DNA of 64,000 bases from Croceicoccus estronivorus (GTDB taxonomy: Bacteria > Pseudomonadota > Alphaproteobacteria > Sphingomonadales > Sphingomonadaceae): the NCBI RefSeq assembly GCF_001625325.1, contig NZ_JRQQ01000006.1:275754-339753 (forward strand), written 5' to 3'. Below, piece by piece: positions 44,300 to 51,673 of this stretch; within the stretch, counting starts at the first letter, position 1, and every line of letters begins with the position of its first letter. The notes under the pieces are model-generated. The model saw only the letters and a program-made list of their open reading frames with translations. It was not told where the DNA came from and ran no database searches. Both the position numbers and the translations under genes were made by a program.

Positions 44300-45265
44300 A
44301 TGATGCAAGGGAGCCATAAGGGGGTAAGCCTTCAGGCTCGGTTGCTTGTTCGCGCCTTATCCGTCCTGCCGCTCAAACGCATGTTCAGGGATACCGACCG
44401 TCTCCGCGCGGCCATGGAGCGGCAAGGGCGTCGCCGAGCGCCGTTTCCGGCGTGTTCACTGAGGCGCGTGGCTGAAGTGTCCCTTCATGGCGATCCGGCT
44501 CATCCCTTGGTCCGGTTGGTTCCGCGTGCTTCCGGGCCTGCCCGAGAGTTGTTCTATCTCCATGGCGGCGCGCATGCGTTCGAGATCAACGGCCTGCATT
44601 GGCGCTTCATCACGAAGCTGATCCGGCATGGCGGTTTCACGGTATCCGTTCCGCTTTTCCCGCTCATACCACGGGCTTCAGGCGCGGAGATCAGTGCGCA
44701 TGTGCGGGACAGCTACCTGCGCCTGCGCAAGTTGGCCCCCGGTATGCCAATCAGCATCGTTGGAGATTCGGCGGGTGCGGGGCTCGCCCTCGGTTTGGCG
44801 CTCGATCCGCGAAACTCCGAAGATGAAATGCCTTCCGCCTTGGTGTTGGTGTCGCCTTGGCTGGACCTCGAACTGGCGGATGCGGATCATGTCGCGATCG
44901 CTCCGAGCGACCCGCTCCTCGATTTGCCGGGTTTGCGGTGGACCGCCCAATATTTCGCGGGCGACCGCCCCCTCCATGACCCGGCGGTCAGTCCGATCAA
45001 CGGTGAGCTGAGCCGGGTGCCCCCTGCATTGATCATCACCGGGAGCAGGGACCTGCTTTCGCCGGACGCCCGGCGCCTTGCGGCGCTGGCAGGAGAAAGC
45101 GGCCGGAAAGCAGAGCTGCTCGATCGCGCCGGGATGGTTCATAACTGGCCATTTCTGCCGATCCCCGAAGCGCAGGCTGCGGTCGAAGAGATCGTGCGGT
45201 TCCTGACTGAAAACAAGGGCGAAGGCGCAGTGCAATCGACACGACAAAAGCCGGCGTTCACCTGA
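44300..45265 (+). CDS. alpha/beta hydrolase, hormone-sensitive-lipase-like esterase
   Basis: A 321-residue esterase. FYLHGGAHAF holds the HGG oxyanion motif of the HSL group, SIVGDSAGAGLALGL contains the nucleophile Ser, SRDLLSPDA carries the acid Asp, and GMVHNWPFL the His. About 60 residues at the N-terminus are basic and helical. This is not the DmpD/XylF type of semialdehyde hydrolase, which has GNSFGG. It probably hydrolyses an ester of the substrate or an intermediate. It starts a plus-strand series through the catechol dioxygenase, 22 bp before the next gene. Two ATGs at 44300 and 44303 are equivalent. Confidence 0.85.
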   Translation: MMQGSHKGVSLQARLLVRALSVLPLKRMFRDTDRLRAAMERQGRRRAPFPACSLRRVAEVSLHGDPAHPLVRLVPRASGPARELFYLHGGAHAFEINGLHWRFITKLIRHGGFTVSVPLFPLIPRASGAEISAHVRDSYLRLRKLAPGMPISIVGDSAGAGLALGLALDPRNSEDEMPSALVLVSPWLDLELADADHVAIAPSDPLLDLPGLRWTAQYFAGDRPLHDPAVSPINGELSRVPPALIITGSRDLLSPDARRLAALAGESGRKAELLDRAGMVHNWPFLPIPEAQAAVEEIVRFLTENKGEGAVQSTRQKPAFT

Positions 45266-45287
45266 AGGCGCGTTACTGGAGTGGAAT

Positions 45288-46439
45288 TTGACCGAGAGCA
45301 TCGTAACCACGGCGGCTTTGCAAGAGGCGCGCGAGATCATCCGGGAGAACCTGGTCATACAGGGTTCCGAGCTGTGTCTTTCGCCCATCGGTGGGGGCGA
45401 CCGGTTCTTGCTCGATGGTTTCGAGCTGTCCGGAAAAGTCATTGACCAATGGGAGGAGGCGGGTCTCGACGTGGTCGGCGTGCCCGTCTTCTGCATAGGC
45501 GACGACCCTTTCGCCGGTGCTGTCGAGCATCTATCGCACTGGAACAGCGCGCTGCTCGACCATTCCGATCGCCTTCTGCGAGTTGGCTCGGTAGCCGATA
45601 TAGCAAGGGCGCGACAAGAACGTCGGATAGGTGTCCTGCTCTGCATGCATTTCGGCGGCATGTTTCGCAGGCTTGACGACGTGGATTATTTTTATCGGCT
45701 CGGCCAGCGCAGTTGCGTGATCGTCACCCATGGACAGAACGCCATAGGGAGTCCGCCGGGAGAACGATACGATGCCGGCCTGACCCATTTTGGTGCCGGC
45801 ATCGTCGAGCGGATGAACGACGTCGGGATGGCGGTTGATATTTCGCACGCCAATGAGCGCACCGCATTCGATGCCCTGGAAGTGTCCACACGCCCGATCT
45901 GGGCCAATCATACTGCGGCCAAAACGCTCGGCCCCGCCGCCAAGAACAAGTCTGACGCTCTGATGCGGGCGATAGGGGAAAAGGGCGGGATCATCGGGAT
46001 TCAGCCCAGCGCCTATCTGATTTCTTCCAAGCCCCAGGTTGGAATCGCTGAACTTGTCGCTTTGGCGGAGCATGTCCGCAAGATAGCTGGCGAAGAGGCT
46101 GTAGCGCTTGGTTTCGAGGAGCCGTGGCAGGGATTCGCGCACCTGACAGGTGACCATGCGCCGGTCGGGCCGACAAAGTGGCGCCGCAAGTCCGATCCGC
46201 CCCCGGCGCCGGCGGGCGGCGCGGTTCCGGAATTGCACATCGCGGCCATGTTGCGGATCGATCGCTACGCGCTGCTCGTGGCTGCGTTGATCGAGAGCGG
46301 CTGGACCAGGGAGAGCCTGGTCCGCTTCCTCGGAACGAATATTCAGCGGTTCCTTACCGCGCAGGAAGCCGGGCGTGAGCACCGCCCTTATGAGTCGCCC
46401 GTGCGCTCCGCGGAGATCAACAACGGCACCGTCGTTTAG
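45288..46439 (+). CDS. M19 dipeptidase-like protein with altered metal site
   Basis: A 383-residue relative of membrane dipeptidases. The C-terminal two-thirds match well: DYFYRLGQRSCVIVTHGQNAIG, GLTHFGAGIVERMNDVGMAVDISHANERT and PIWANHTAAKTL keep the two later metal-binding His residues. But the N-terminal HxD, normally in a DGHNDxP block, is replaced by VIQGSEL. The bridging Glu, normally EGG, is replaced in MHFGGMF. A normal binuclear zinc site is therefore unlikely. It starts at TTG with GGAG 6 nt upstream. M19-like proteins occur in several aromatic clusters with unclear roles; here the function is unknown. Confidence 0.78.
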   Translation: MTESIVTTAALQEAREIIRENLVIQGSELCLSPIGGGDRFLLDGFELSGKVIDQWEEAGLDVVGVPVFCIGDDPFAGAVEHLSHWNSALLDHSDRLLRVGSVADIARARQERRIGVLLCMHFGGMFRRLDDVDYFYRLGQRSCVIVTHGQNAIGSPPGERYDAGLTHFGAGIVERMNDVGMAVDISHANERTAFDALEVSTRPIWANHTAAKTLGPAAKNKSDALMRAIGEKGGIIGIQPSAYLISSKPQVGIAELVALAEHVRKIAGEEAVALGFEEPWQGFAHLTGDHAPVGPTKWRRKSDPPPAPAGGAVPELHIAAMLRIDRYALLVAALIESGWTRESLVRFLGTNIQRFLTAQEAGREHRPYESPVRSAEINNGTVV

Positions 46440-46442
46440 GCC

Positions 46443-46763
46443 ATGGCCGGTTACAGGATCAGCATCGGTGATGAAGCCGAACCTGTAAGGTGCCGGGAGG
46501 GAGAAAGCCTCCTCGATGCGGTGCGGGCAAGTCAGTCGAACGCGGCCATAATCTCGGGCTGCCGGGGTGGAGGATGCGGGATCTGTCGGGTTCGTATCCT
46601 CCGTGGCAGCTATCGATGCGATTTGATGAGCCGTGCTCATCTCAGCGTCGAGGAAGAGGCCCAGGGGTTCGCTCTCGCCTGCCGCGTCAGACCATCGAGC
46701 GACCTCGTCGTTGACGTCATTGGCCGACTGACGCGCTGCGAGAGGAACATCGCTTACCGTTGA
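46443..46763 (+). CDS. xylT: plant-type [2Fe-2S] ferredoxin (XylT/DmpQ-like)
   Basis: A 106-residue ferredoxin with Cys40, Cys45, Cys48 (C-x4-C-x2-C in SGCRGGGCGICRV) and Cys80 (LACRV), the plant-type cluster spacing. Size and position right before the catechol 2,3-dioxygenase gene match XylT, DmpQ and NahT. Those proteins re-reduce the iron of the dioxygenase after it is oxidised by poor substrates. It starts 3 bp after the M19-like stop, so it shares the transcript, and lies 33 bp before the dioxygenase. The reductase partner is not in the window. Confidence 0.92.
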   Translation: MAGYRISIGDEAEPVRCREGESLLDAVRASQSNAAIISGCRGGGCGICRVRILRGSYRCDLMSRAHLSVEEEAQGFALACRVRPSSDLVVDVIGRLTRCERNIAYR

Positions 46764-46796
46764 TCGGTGTACCATAAGTAAGGGAGAGTATAGGAA

Positions 46797-47720
46797 ATGG
46801 CAGTTTCTGGAGTTCTGCGTCCCGGTTTCGTGCAACTGCGGGTGCTCGACATGGAAAAGGCGCTTTGGCACTATCAGACCATCATCGGACTGAAGATCGT
46901 GTCCACCGGTGACGACGGCCGCGTGTATCTCCGTGCCTTCGACGAATTCGATCGTCACAGCGTGGTGCTTCGGCCGTCTGACAGCGCGGGGATCGATTGC
47001 ACGGGCTTCAAATGCGATGGCGAGGCTTTCCTGCTTGGTGCCGAGAAGGCGCTGGAACAGCGCGGCGTAAAGACCGAGTGGGTCGCCGCAGGCGAGCAAC
47101 CCGGCATGGGAACGCGGCTTCGGGTTCACATGCCGACCGGCCATCTGCTGGACTTCTACGCGGATGCCGAGCTTTCGGAATTCGCCCCGATGACGCGCAA
47201 TCCGCATGTCTTTCGCGAACCACCCGCGGGCGCCGGGGCAATCCGTTTCGATCATTGCCTGCTTTATGGCACCAACGTCGCCGGTGCATTTGAAATCCTG
47301 CATGATGTCTTCGGATTTGAACTCTCCGAGCATCTGGAGGATCCGACGGGCCAGCCGCTTGCGATTTTCCTGACCGCTTCGAACAAGGCCCACGACATCG
47401 CGTTTGTCGAGCATCCCGAACCTGGGAAATTCCATCACGCATCCTTCCTCGTCGAGGATTGGGCGGCGATCGGCCACGCGGCGGACCTGATGGCGGTATA
47501 TGACGTTCCCGTCGACATCGGTCCGACGCGACACGGCATAACCCGCGGCAAGACAATCTACTTCTGGGATCCTTCCGGCAACCGCAACGAGGTTTTCGCA
47601 GGCGGATACACATTCTATCCTGACCAGCCGAAGCGGTCCTGGGAGTTTGAACAGGCGGGACCGGCGGTGTTTTACTATGAGAAGAAGCTCAATGAGACGT
47701 TTCTTCCGGTCGTGACCTAA
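46797..47720 (+). CDS. xylE: catechol 2,3-dioxygenase (extradiol, XylE/DmpB type)
   Basis: A 307-residue type I extradiol dioxygenase with two vicinal-oxygen-chelate halves. The Fe(II) ligands fall at exactly the XylE positions: His153 (RFDHCLLYG), His214 (KFHHASF) and Glu265 (NRNEVFAGG). The second-shell His199 (NKAHD), His246 (PTRHG) and Tyr255 (KTIYF) are kept too. It cleaves catechol to 2-hydroxymuconic semialdehyde with O2, feeding the dehydrogenase at 40802. It follows the reactivating ferredoxin. A GGGAGAG element lies upstream of ATG 46797. Confidence 0.95.
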   Translation: MAVSGVLRPGFVQLRVLDMEKALWHYQTIIGLKIVSTGDDGRVYLRAFDEFDRHSVVLRPSDSAGIDCTGFKCDGEAFLLGAEKALEQRGVKTEWVAAGEQPGMGTRLRVHMPTGHLLDFYADAELSEFAPMTRNPHVFREPPAGAGAIRFDHCLLYGTNVAGAFEILHDVFGFELSEHLEDPTGQPLAIFLTASNKAHDIAFVEHPEPGKFHHASFLVEDWAAIGHAADLMAVYDVPVDIGPTRHGITRGKTIYFWDPSGNRNEVFAGGYTFYPDQPKRSWEFEQAGPAVFYYEKKLNETFLPVVT

Positions 47721-47869
47721 GCCATACCTAAACGGGTATTAAGAGGCGCCATCTAGTATTGGACCGGGTAAAGGTCGGGGCGTAGTCCAAATTGTAATTC
47801 GCAGGGATCGGCACTCTCGCGGGCGCCGAATCCCACGGATCGCGAAGAAAACAATTTGGAGAGCTATTC

Positions 47870-49084
47870 ATGTATATGAGCAAAATCGGACCTGCGCAGG
47901 GCTTGTCCAAAGAAGGGCAGGAATTCATCGAACGGGTGCGCGCGATTGTCCCGAACCTGCGATCTCGTGCACATGGCGAAGAGAAAGCTAGAAAACTCTC
48001 GGCTGAAACAGTGAAGGAACTCCGCGATGCGGGTGTCATTCACATGCACCTGCCCAAGGAATTCGGTGGCGGTGAGCTGGGCTTCTGGGAACATTTCGAG
48101 ATGTCCTATCTCGTCTCCCAAGGATCGGCCTCGGCCGGCTGGGTCGCCTCCTTCCTCGCGCAGTGTGCGATCTGGATACGTAAATACTCACCCAAGGTTC
48201 AAGCCGAAGTATTCGGCGATCCCGACTATAATGGTTGCTGCGGCACCAATCAGGCCCGCGAGGGCTCGAACATCCGCAAGGTGGATGGCGGTTGGATCCT
48301 CAATGGCCGTTGGGGCTTCAGCTCGGGCTGCATGCATTCGACTTGGGCTGTCGTTAGCGTTGGTCACGAATTCGAGGGCCGCAAGACCCGCATGTTCTGC
48401 CTCGTGCCGATGCGTGAGGTGGAAATCGACGATATGTGGTATACCAGCGGCCTATGCGCGACTGGCTCGAATGACATCCTCGCCAAGGACCTCTTCGTCC
48501 CCGACGAACGCGTCCAGGACATGGAAACCTACATTTCCGAAGAGGCGCCGGGCGTAAAAGCGGACCCGGATAATGAACTGTCGCGCTGCCCGATCTTCCG
48601 CATTGCTGCGCTTGGGCATCCAGCCTATCCGCTTGGTGCGGCGCATCGTGCGCTCGAGATTTTCCGCGAAGACATCCTCCCCCGCCGCGCGCGCTATTGG
48701 GGTGGCGGCCCGCTGCTTCAGTCGTCCACCATTCACCGGATTTTCGGCGCTGGCTATGCGAAGCTGCGGGCGGCCGAGATGATGCAGCGCGAAGTTGTGG
48801 AGGGCACCATCCAGGGTATTCGCAACGGTTTTTCGCTCGAAGATCGCGCCGACCTCACTCTCCTGTCAGCCACGGCGGTTGATTGGGCGGCGGAAGTGGT
48901 TGGAGATATCACGCGTCAGGCTGGCGGCTCGATCCATTTCGACGGACAGGAACTGGATCGGATCAATCGCGACATGCTGATGTTGGGCAATCACAGTACC
49001 GGCGATGTCAACTATGCTGAAGAGACCTGCGGCCGCGTTCTGTTGGGGCTCGGGCTTGAAGGGCGCATTCCCGCATTCTTCTGA
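47870..49084 (+). CDS. group D flavin-dependent monooxygenase (acyl-CoA dehydrogenase fold)
   Basis: A 404-residue oxygenase component. The acyl-CoA-dehydrogenase-like fold is visible from AETVKELRDAGVIHMHLPKEFGG, AREGSNIRKVDGGWILNGRWGFSSG and the type 2 C-terminal domain (RIFGAGYAKLRAAEMMQREV ... QAGGSIHFDGQELDRINRDMLMLGNHSTGD). This is the layout of HsaA and p-hydroxyphenylacetate hydroxylase C2, which hydroxylate phenols ortho with FMNH2 or FADH2 from a separate reductase. It has GGAGAG 6 nt before ATG 47870. An FMN reductase is encoded at 50890. It is the best candidate in the window for making the catechol used by the dioxygenase; substrate unproven. Confidence 0.83.
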   Translation: MYMSKIGPAQGLSKEGQEFIERVRAIVPNLRSRAHGEEKARKLSAETVKELRDAGVIHMHLPKEFGGGELGFWEHFEMSYLVSQGSASAGWVASFLAQCAIWIRKYSPKVQAEVFGDPDYNGCCGTNQAREGSNIRKVDGGWILNGRWGFSSGCMHSTWAVVSVGHEFEGRKTRMFCLVPMREVEIDDMWYTSGLCATGSNDILAKDLFVPDERVQDMETYISEEAPGVKADPDNELSRCPIFRIAALGHPAYPLGAAHRALEIFREDILPRRARYWGGGPLLQSSTIHRIFGAGYAKLRAAEMMQREVVEGTIQGIRNGFSLEDRADLTLLSATAVDWAAEVVGDITRQAGGSIHFDGQELDRINRDMLMLGNHSTGDVNYAEETCGRVLLGLGLEGRIPAFF

Positions 49085-49093
49085 GGCTATTCG

Positions 49094-49130
49094 ATCAGAT
49101 CGTGCGGGAGCGGTGTCCGCACGATCTGAT
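49094..49130. terminator. perfect 14-bp hairpin after the flavin monooxygenase gene
   Basis: ATCAGATCGTGCGG (49094-49107) pairs exactly with CCGCACGATCTGAT (49117-49130) across a 9-nt loop, 10 bp after the stop codon. No T tract follows, so it may stabilise the upstream mRNA end or reduce read-through into the synthetase gene rather than act as a simple terminator. Confidence 0.55.
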
Positions 49131-49193
49131 TGCCATCACGAATAGCCAAGCAAACGAACCGGTTAACGGTCATGATGAGGAGAGATAAATACG

Positions 49194-50822
49194 ATGTCTG
49201 GCACCATGACAGGCGCTGTCCCGACGAATCTGGACGCAATGATAACCGGCGTTCGGGGGCAATCATTGTCAGGGCTGCTGCGGCGAACGGTATGCCGTCA
49301 CAGGGATCGTGTTGCGTTGGTCTGCGGAGACACGACGTGGACCTACTCCGAATTTGAAGCACTCGTAGACAATCTTGCCGTCGGGCTTGCAGGTGCTGGT
49401 ATTGGCACAGGTGATCGCGTTGCTTTGCTGGCGCGTAATAGCCATGCCTTTGTCGCGCTGCGTTTTGCTGTCGCGCGTGCGAATGCGGTGCTGGTTCCCA
49501 TCAACTTCATGCTCAACGCGACGGATGTGGCCTATATTCTCGGCCACTCCCAGTCCCGGCTACTTTTCGTTGATGCCTCGACGGTCGAGGTCGCGCTGAA
49601 CGCGCGACAACCCTGTGTGGAGCAGATTATCGGGATTCCGGGTGAGTTGAGCTCTCCGCCCGTGGAGGTGCCGGGCTGGGACTCGTTTTTTGGCACGGAC
49701 GGAGCCCCTGAGCCCACGCGGTTTGGTGATGATCTGCTGCAGATCATCTACACCAGCGGCACAGAGTCGCGTCCGAAGGGCGCGATGCTTTCACACAATG
49801 CGGTGCTCTGGGAATATCAGAGCTGCATCATCGACTGCGAATGGACCAGTGACACCATAGCCGTCCATGCCATGCCGCTTTTCCATTGCGCCCAGCTGGA
49901 CTGCATGCTCGGTCCCGCGATCCAGGTCGGCGCCCGCAACATCGTGACCGGAAATCCATCGGCCGAAAACATCATCCGCTTGCTTGCTGAAAGCCGAGCG
50001 AATTCCTTCTTCGCGCCACCGACAGTCTGGATATCCATGCTCCGTTCGCCGGCGCTTGCCGAACATGACCTTAGCAGCCTTGAAAAGGGGTATTATGGCG
50101 CTTCGATCATGCCTGTCGAAGTGTTGCGTGAACTGCGTCAGCAATTTCCGGCGCTGAGGCTGTGGAACCTCTATGGGCAGACCGAAATCGCGCCTGTCGC
50201 CACGATCTTGCGGCCCGAGGAGCATGACGCGCGCCTCGGGTCCGCCGGACGGCCGACACAGCATGTCGAGACCCGTATCGTCGACGAAGAAATGCACGAT
50301 GTCGCCCCCCGCGAAATCGGCGAGATCGTTCATCGTTCGCCGCAGCTTCTGAGCGGATACTGGAACGACCCGGAGCGTACCGCGGAGGCCTTCGCCGGTG
50401 GCTGGTTTCACAGCGGTGATCTCGGATGGATGGACGACCAGGGCTACATCACGGTGGTCGACCGGAAGAAGGACATGATCAAGTCCGGCGGAGAGAATGT
50501 GTCCTCGCGGGAAGTTGAAGAAGTGATCTATCTTCATCCGGCCGTTTCCGAGGTTGCGGTGGTGGGCCTGCCGGACGACCGATGGATCGAGGCTGTGACC
50601 GCGGTTGTCGTCCTGCGGCAGGGCCATGACTGCTCCGGAGCCGACCTGATGACATTTTGCGAGGAACGTCTTTCCGGATTCAAGCGACCCAAGGCAATCC
50701 ATTTTGCGGATAGCTTGCCGCGTAATGCGAGCGGCAAGATTCTCAAGCGCGAACTCCGCCTTTCCGTCGCCAGTCAAGCCGAGGACATCGCAACGGAGCA
50801 TGGCCCCGTGAAGACAGCCTGA
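49194..50822 (+). CDS. acyl-CoA synthetase (AMP-forming)
   Basis: A 542-residue ANL-family ligase. The P-loop YTSGTESRPKGAMLSH (about residues 185-200), LWNLYGQTEIAPVAT, the adenylate-binding HSGDLGWMDDQGYITVVDRKKDMIKSGGENVSS, and the catalytic Lys in PRNASGKILKRELR near the C-terminus are all present. AGGAGA precedes ATG 49194. It activates a carboxylic acid to its CoA ester via an adenylate. Being between two flavoenzymes of a ring-hydroxylation system, it may activate an aromatic or alicyclic acid; specificity cannot be read. Confidence 0.9.
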   Translation: MSGTMTGAVPTNLDAMITGVRGQSLSGLLRRTVCRHRDRVALVCGDTTWTYSEFEALVDNLAVGLAGAGIGTGDRVALLARNSHAFVALRFAVARANAVLVPINFMLNATDVAYILGHSQSRLLFVDASTVEVALNARQPCVEQIIGIPGELSSPPVEVPGWDSFFGTDGAPEPTRFGDDLLQIIYTSGTESRPKGAMLSHNAVLWEYQSCIIDCEWTSDTIAVHAMPLFHCAQLDCMLGPAIQVGARNIVTGNPSAENIIRLLAESRANSFFAPPTVWISMLRSPALAEHDLSSLEKGYYGASIMPVEVLRELRQQFPALRLWNLYGQTEIAPVATILRPEEHDARLGSAGRPTQHVETRIVDEEMHDVAPREIGEIVHRSPQLLSGYWNDPERTAEAFAGGWFHSGDLGWMDDQGYITVVDRKKDMIKSGGENVSSREVEEVIYLHPAVSEVAVVGLPDDRWIEAVTAVVVLRQGHDCSGADLMTFCEERLSGFKRPKAIHFADSLPRNASGKILKRELRLSVASQAEDIATEHGPVKTA

Positions 50823-50889
50823 ATGGTGTCGTGGACGTGGCGTCACCCCCCTGCGGTCGCCTTTGAAACAATGTTTGAGGAATGCCCGA

Positions 50890-51483
50890 ATGCCTGGTTC
50901 TTCTCCACTTATCGTAGGCTTGGGCGGGACCACCCGCAGCGGTTCGTCGTCAGAGAAGATGTTGCGCTACGCGCTACGCGCTGCGGAAGGACACGGTGCC
51001 CGGGTTCGTATCTTCGACGGTCCAAGTCTCAACCTTCCACTTTATGCGCCTGAAGATTCTTTTCGCTCCGATGGTGCAGTCAAGCTCGTGGAGGCGTTGC
51101 GCGAGTCGGATGGGGTCATCATCGCGTCACCAGGCTATCATGGGTCGGTCTCGGGGCTGATCAAGAATGCCCTCGATTATGTCGAGGACATGGCGAAGGA
51201 CGAGAAAGTCTATCTGGACGGCAAGAGCGCCGGCCTTATCGCCTGTGCTTATGGCTACCAGGCCACCGGATCGACGCTGACGGCATTGCGGTCGATTGCG
51301 CATGCACTGCGTGCATGGCCGACCCCCCTGGGCGTCGCAGTGAACACCATTGGATGCTGCTTCGATGAGAATGGCAAGCCATTGGACGACGCTGTCCGTG
51401 AACAACTAGACCTTCTCTCCCAGCAGGTTGTCCAATTTGCCCGTTGGCGCGCGGCCGGACTGGAAGCATGCAAGGTCGCCTGA
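50890..51483 (+). CDS. NADPH-dependent FMN reductase
   Basis: A 197-residue flavodoxin-like reductase. IVGLGGTTRSGSSSEKML binds the FMN phosphate, ASPGYHGSVSGLIKNALDYVEDM is the characteristic active loop, and GLIACAYGYQATGST follows. ATG 50890 with GAGGA 9 nt upstream is preferred over an upstream ATG at 50863. It reduces FMN with NAD(P)H and would serve the group D monooxygenase at 47870. It is 67 bp behind the synthetase gene in the same direction. It is a different fold from the HpaC-like reductase at 4928. Confidence 0.9.
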   Translation: MPGSSPLIVGLGGTTRSGSSSEKMLRYALRAAEGHGARVRIFDGPSLNLPLYAPEDSFRSDGAVKLVEALRESDGVIIASPGYHGSVSGLIKNALDYVEDMAKDEKVYLDGKSAGLIACAYGYQATGSTLTALRSIAHALRAWPTPLGVAVNTIGCCFDENGKPLDDAVREQLDLLSQQVVQFARWRAAGLEACKVA

Positions 51484-51623
51484 TGCATCGCCGGGCAGCC
51501 GCTGTTGGCGACCCAGCAGCCATGAATGCCTTATGCTCGCTTCCGACGCAGACTTGACAGGCGCCAATCGGCGCCGCGCAAGGCTTCACCGCTCCACGTG
51601 GTAAAATATATGTCTTGGAAAAA

Positions 51624-51648
51624 ATCGATATTATGGTTATTCGCCGAT
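51624..51648. promoter_or_regulatory. ATCGA-N15-TCGAT dyad, site 5 (one mismatch)
   Basis: ATCGA at 51624-51628 and CCGAT at 51644-51648 with a 15-bp spacer, ending 25 bp before the TonB receptor start at 51674. The right-arm substitution (C for T) is the same as in the copy at 42300. Confidence 0.55.
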
Positions 51649-51673
51649 ATTAAGAAAATGGGGAGGACTTTTG

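Noticed and set aside
45531..47534. A 667-codon open frame on the minus strand across the M19-like, ferredoxin and dioxygenase genes
   Set aside because: It is antisense to three well-supported genes with intact motifs, has no recognisable domain and reflects the codon bias of the other strand.
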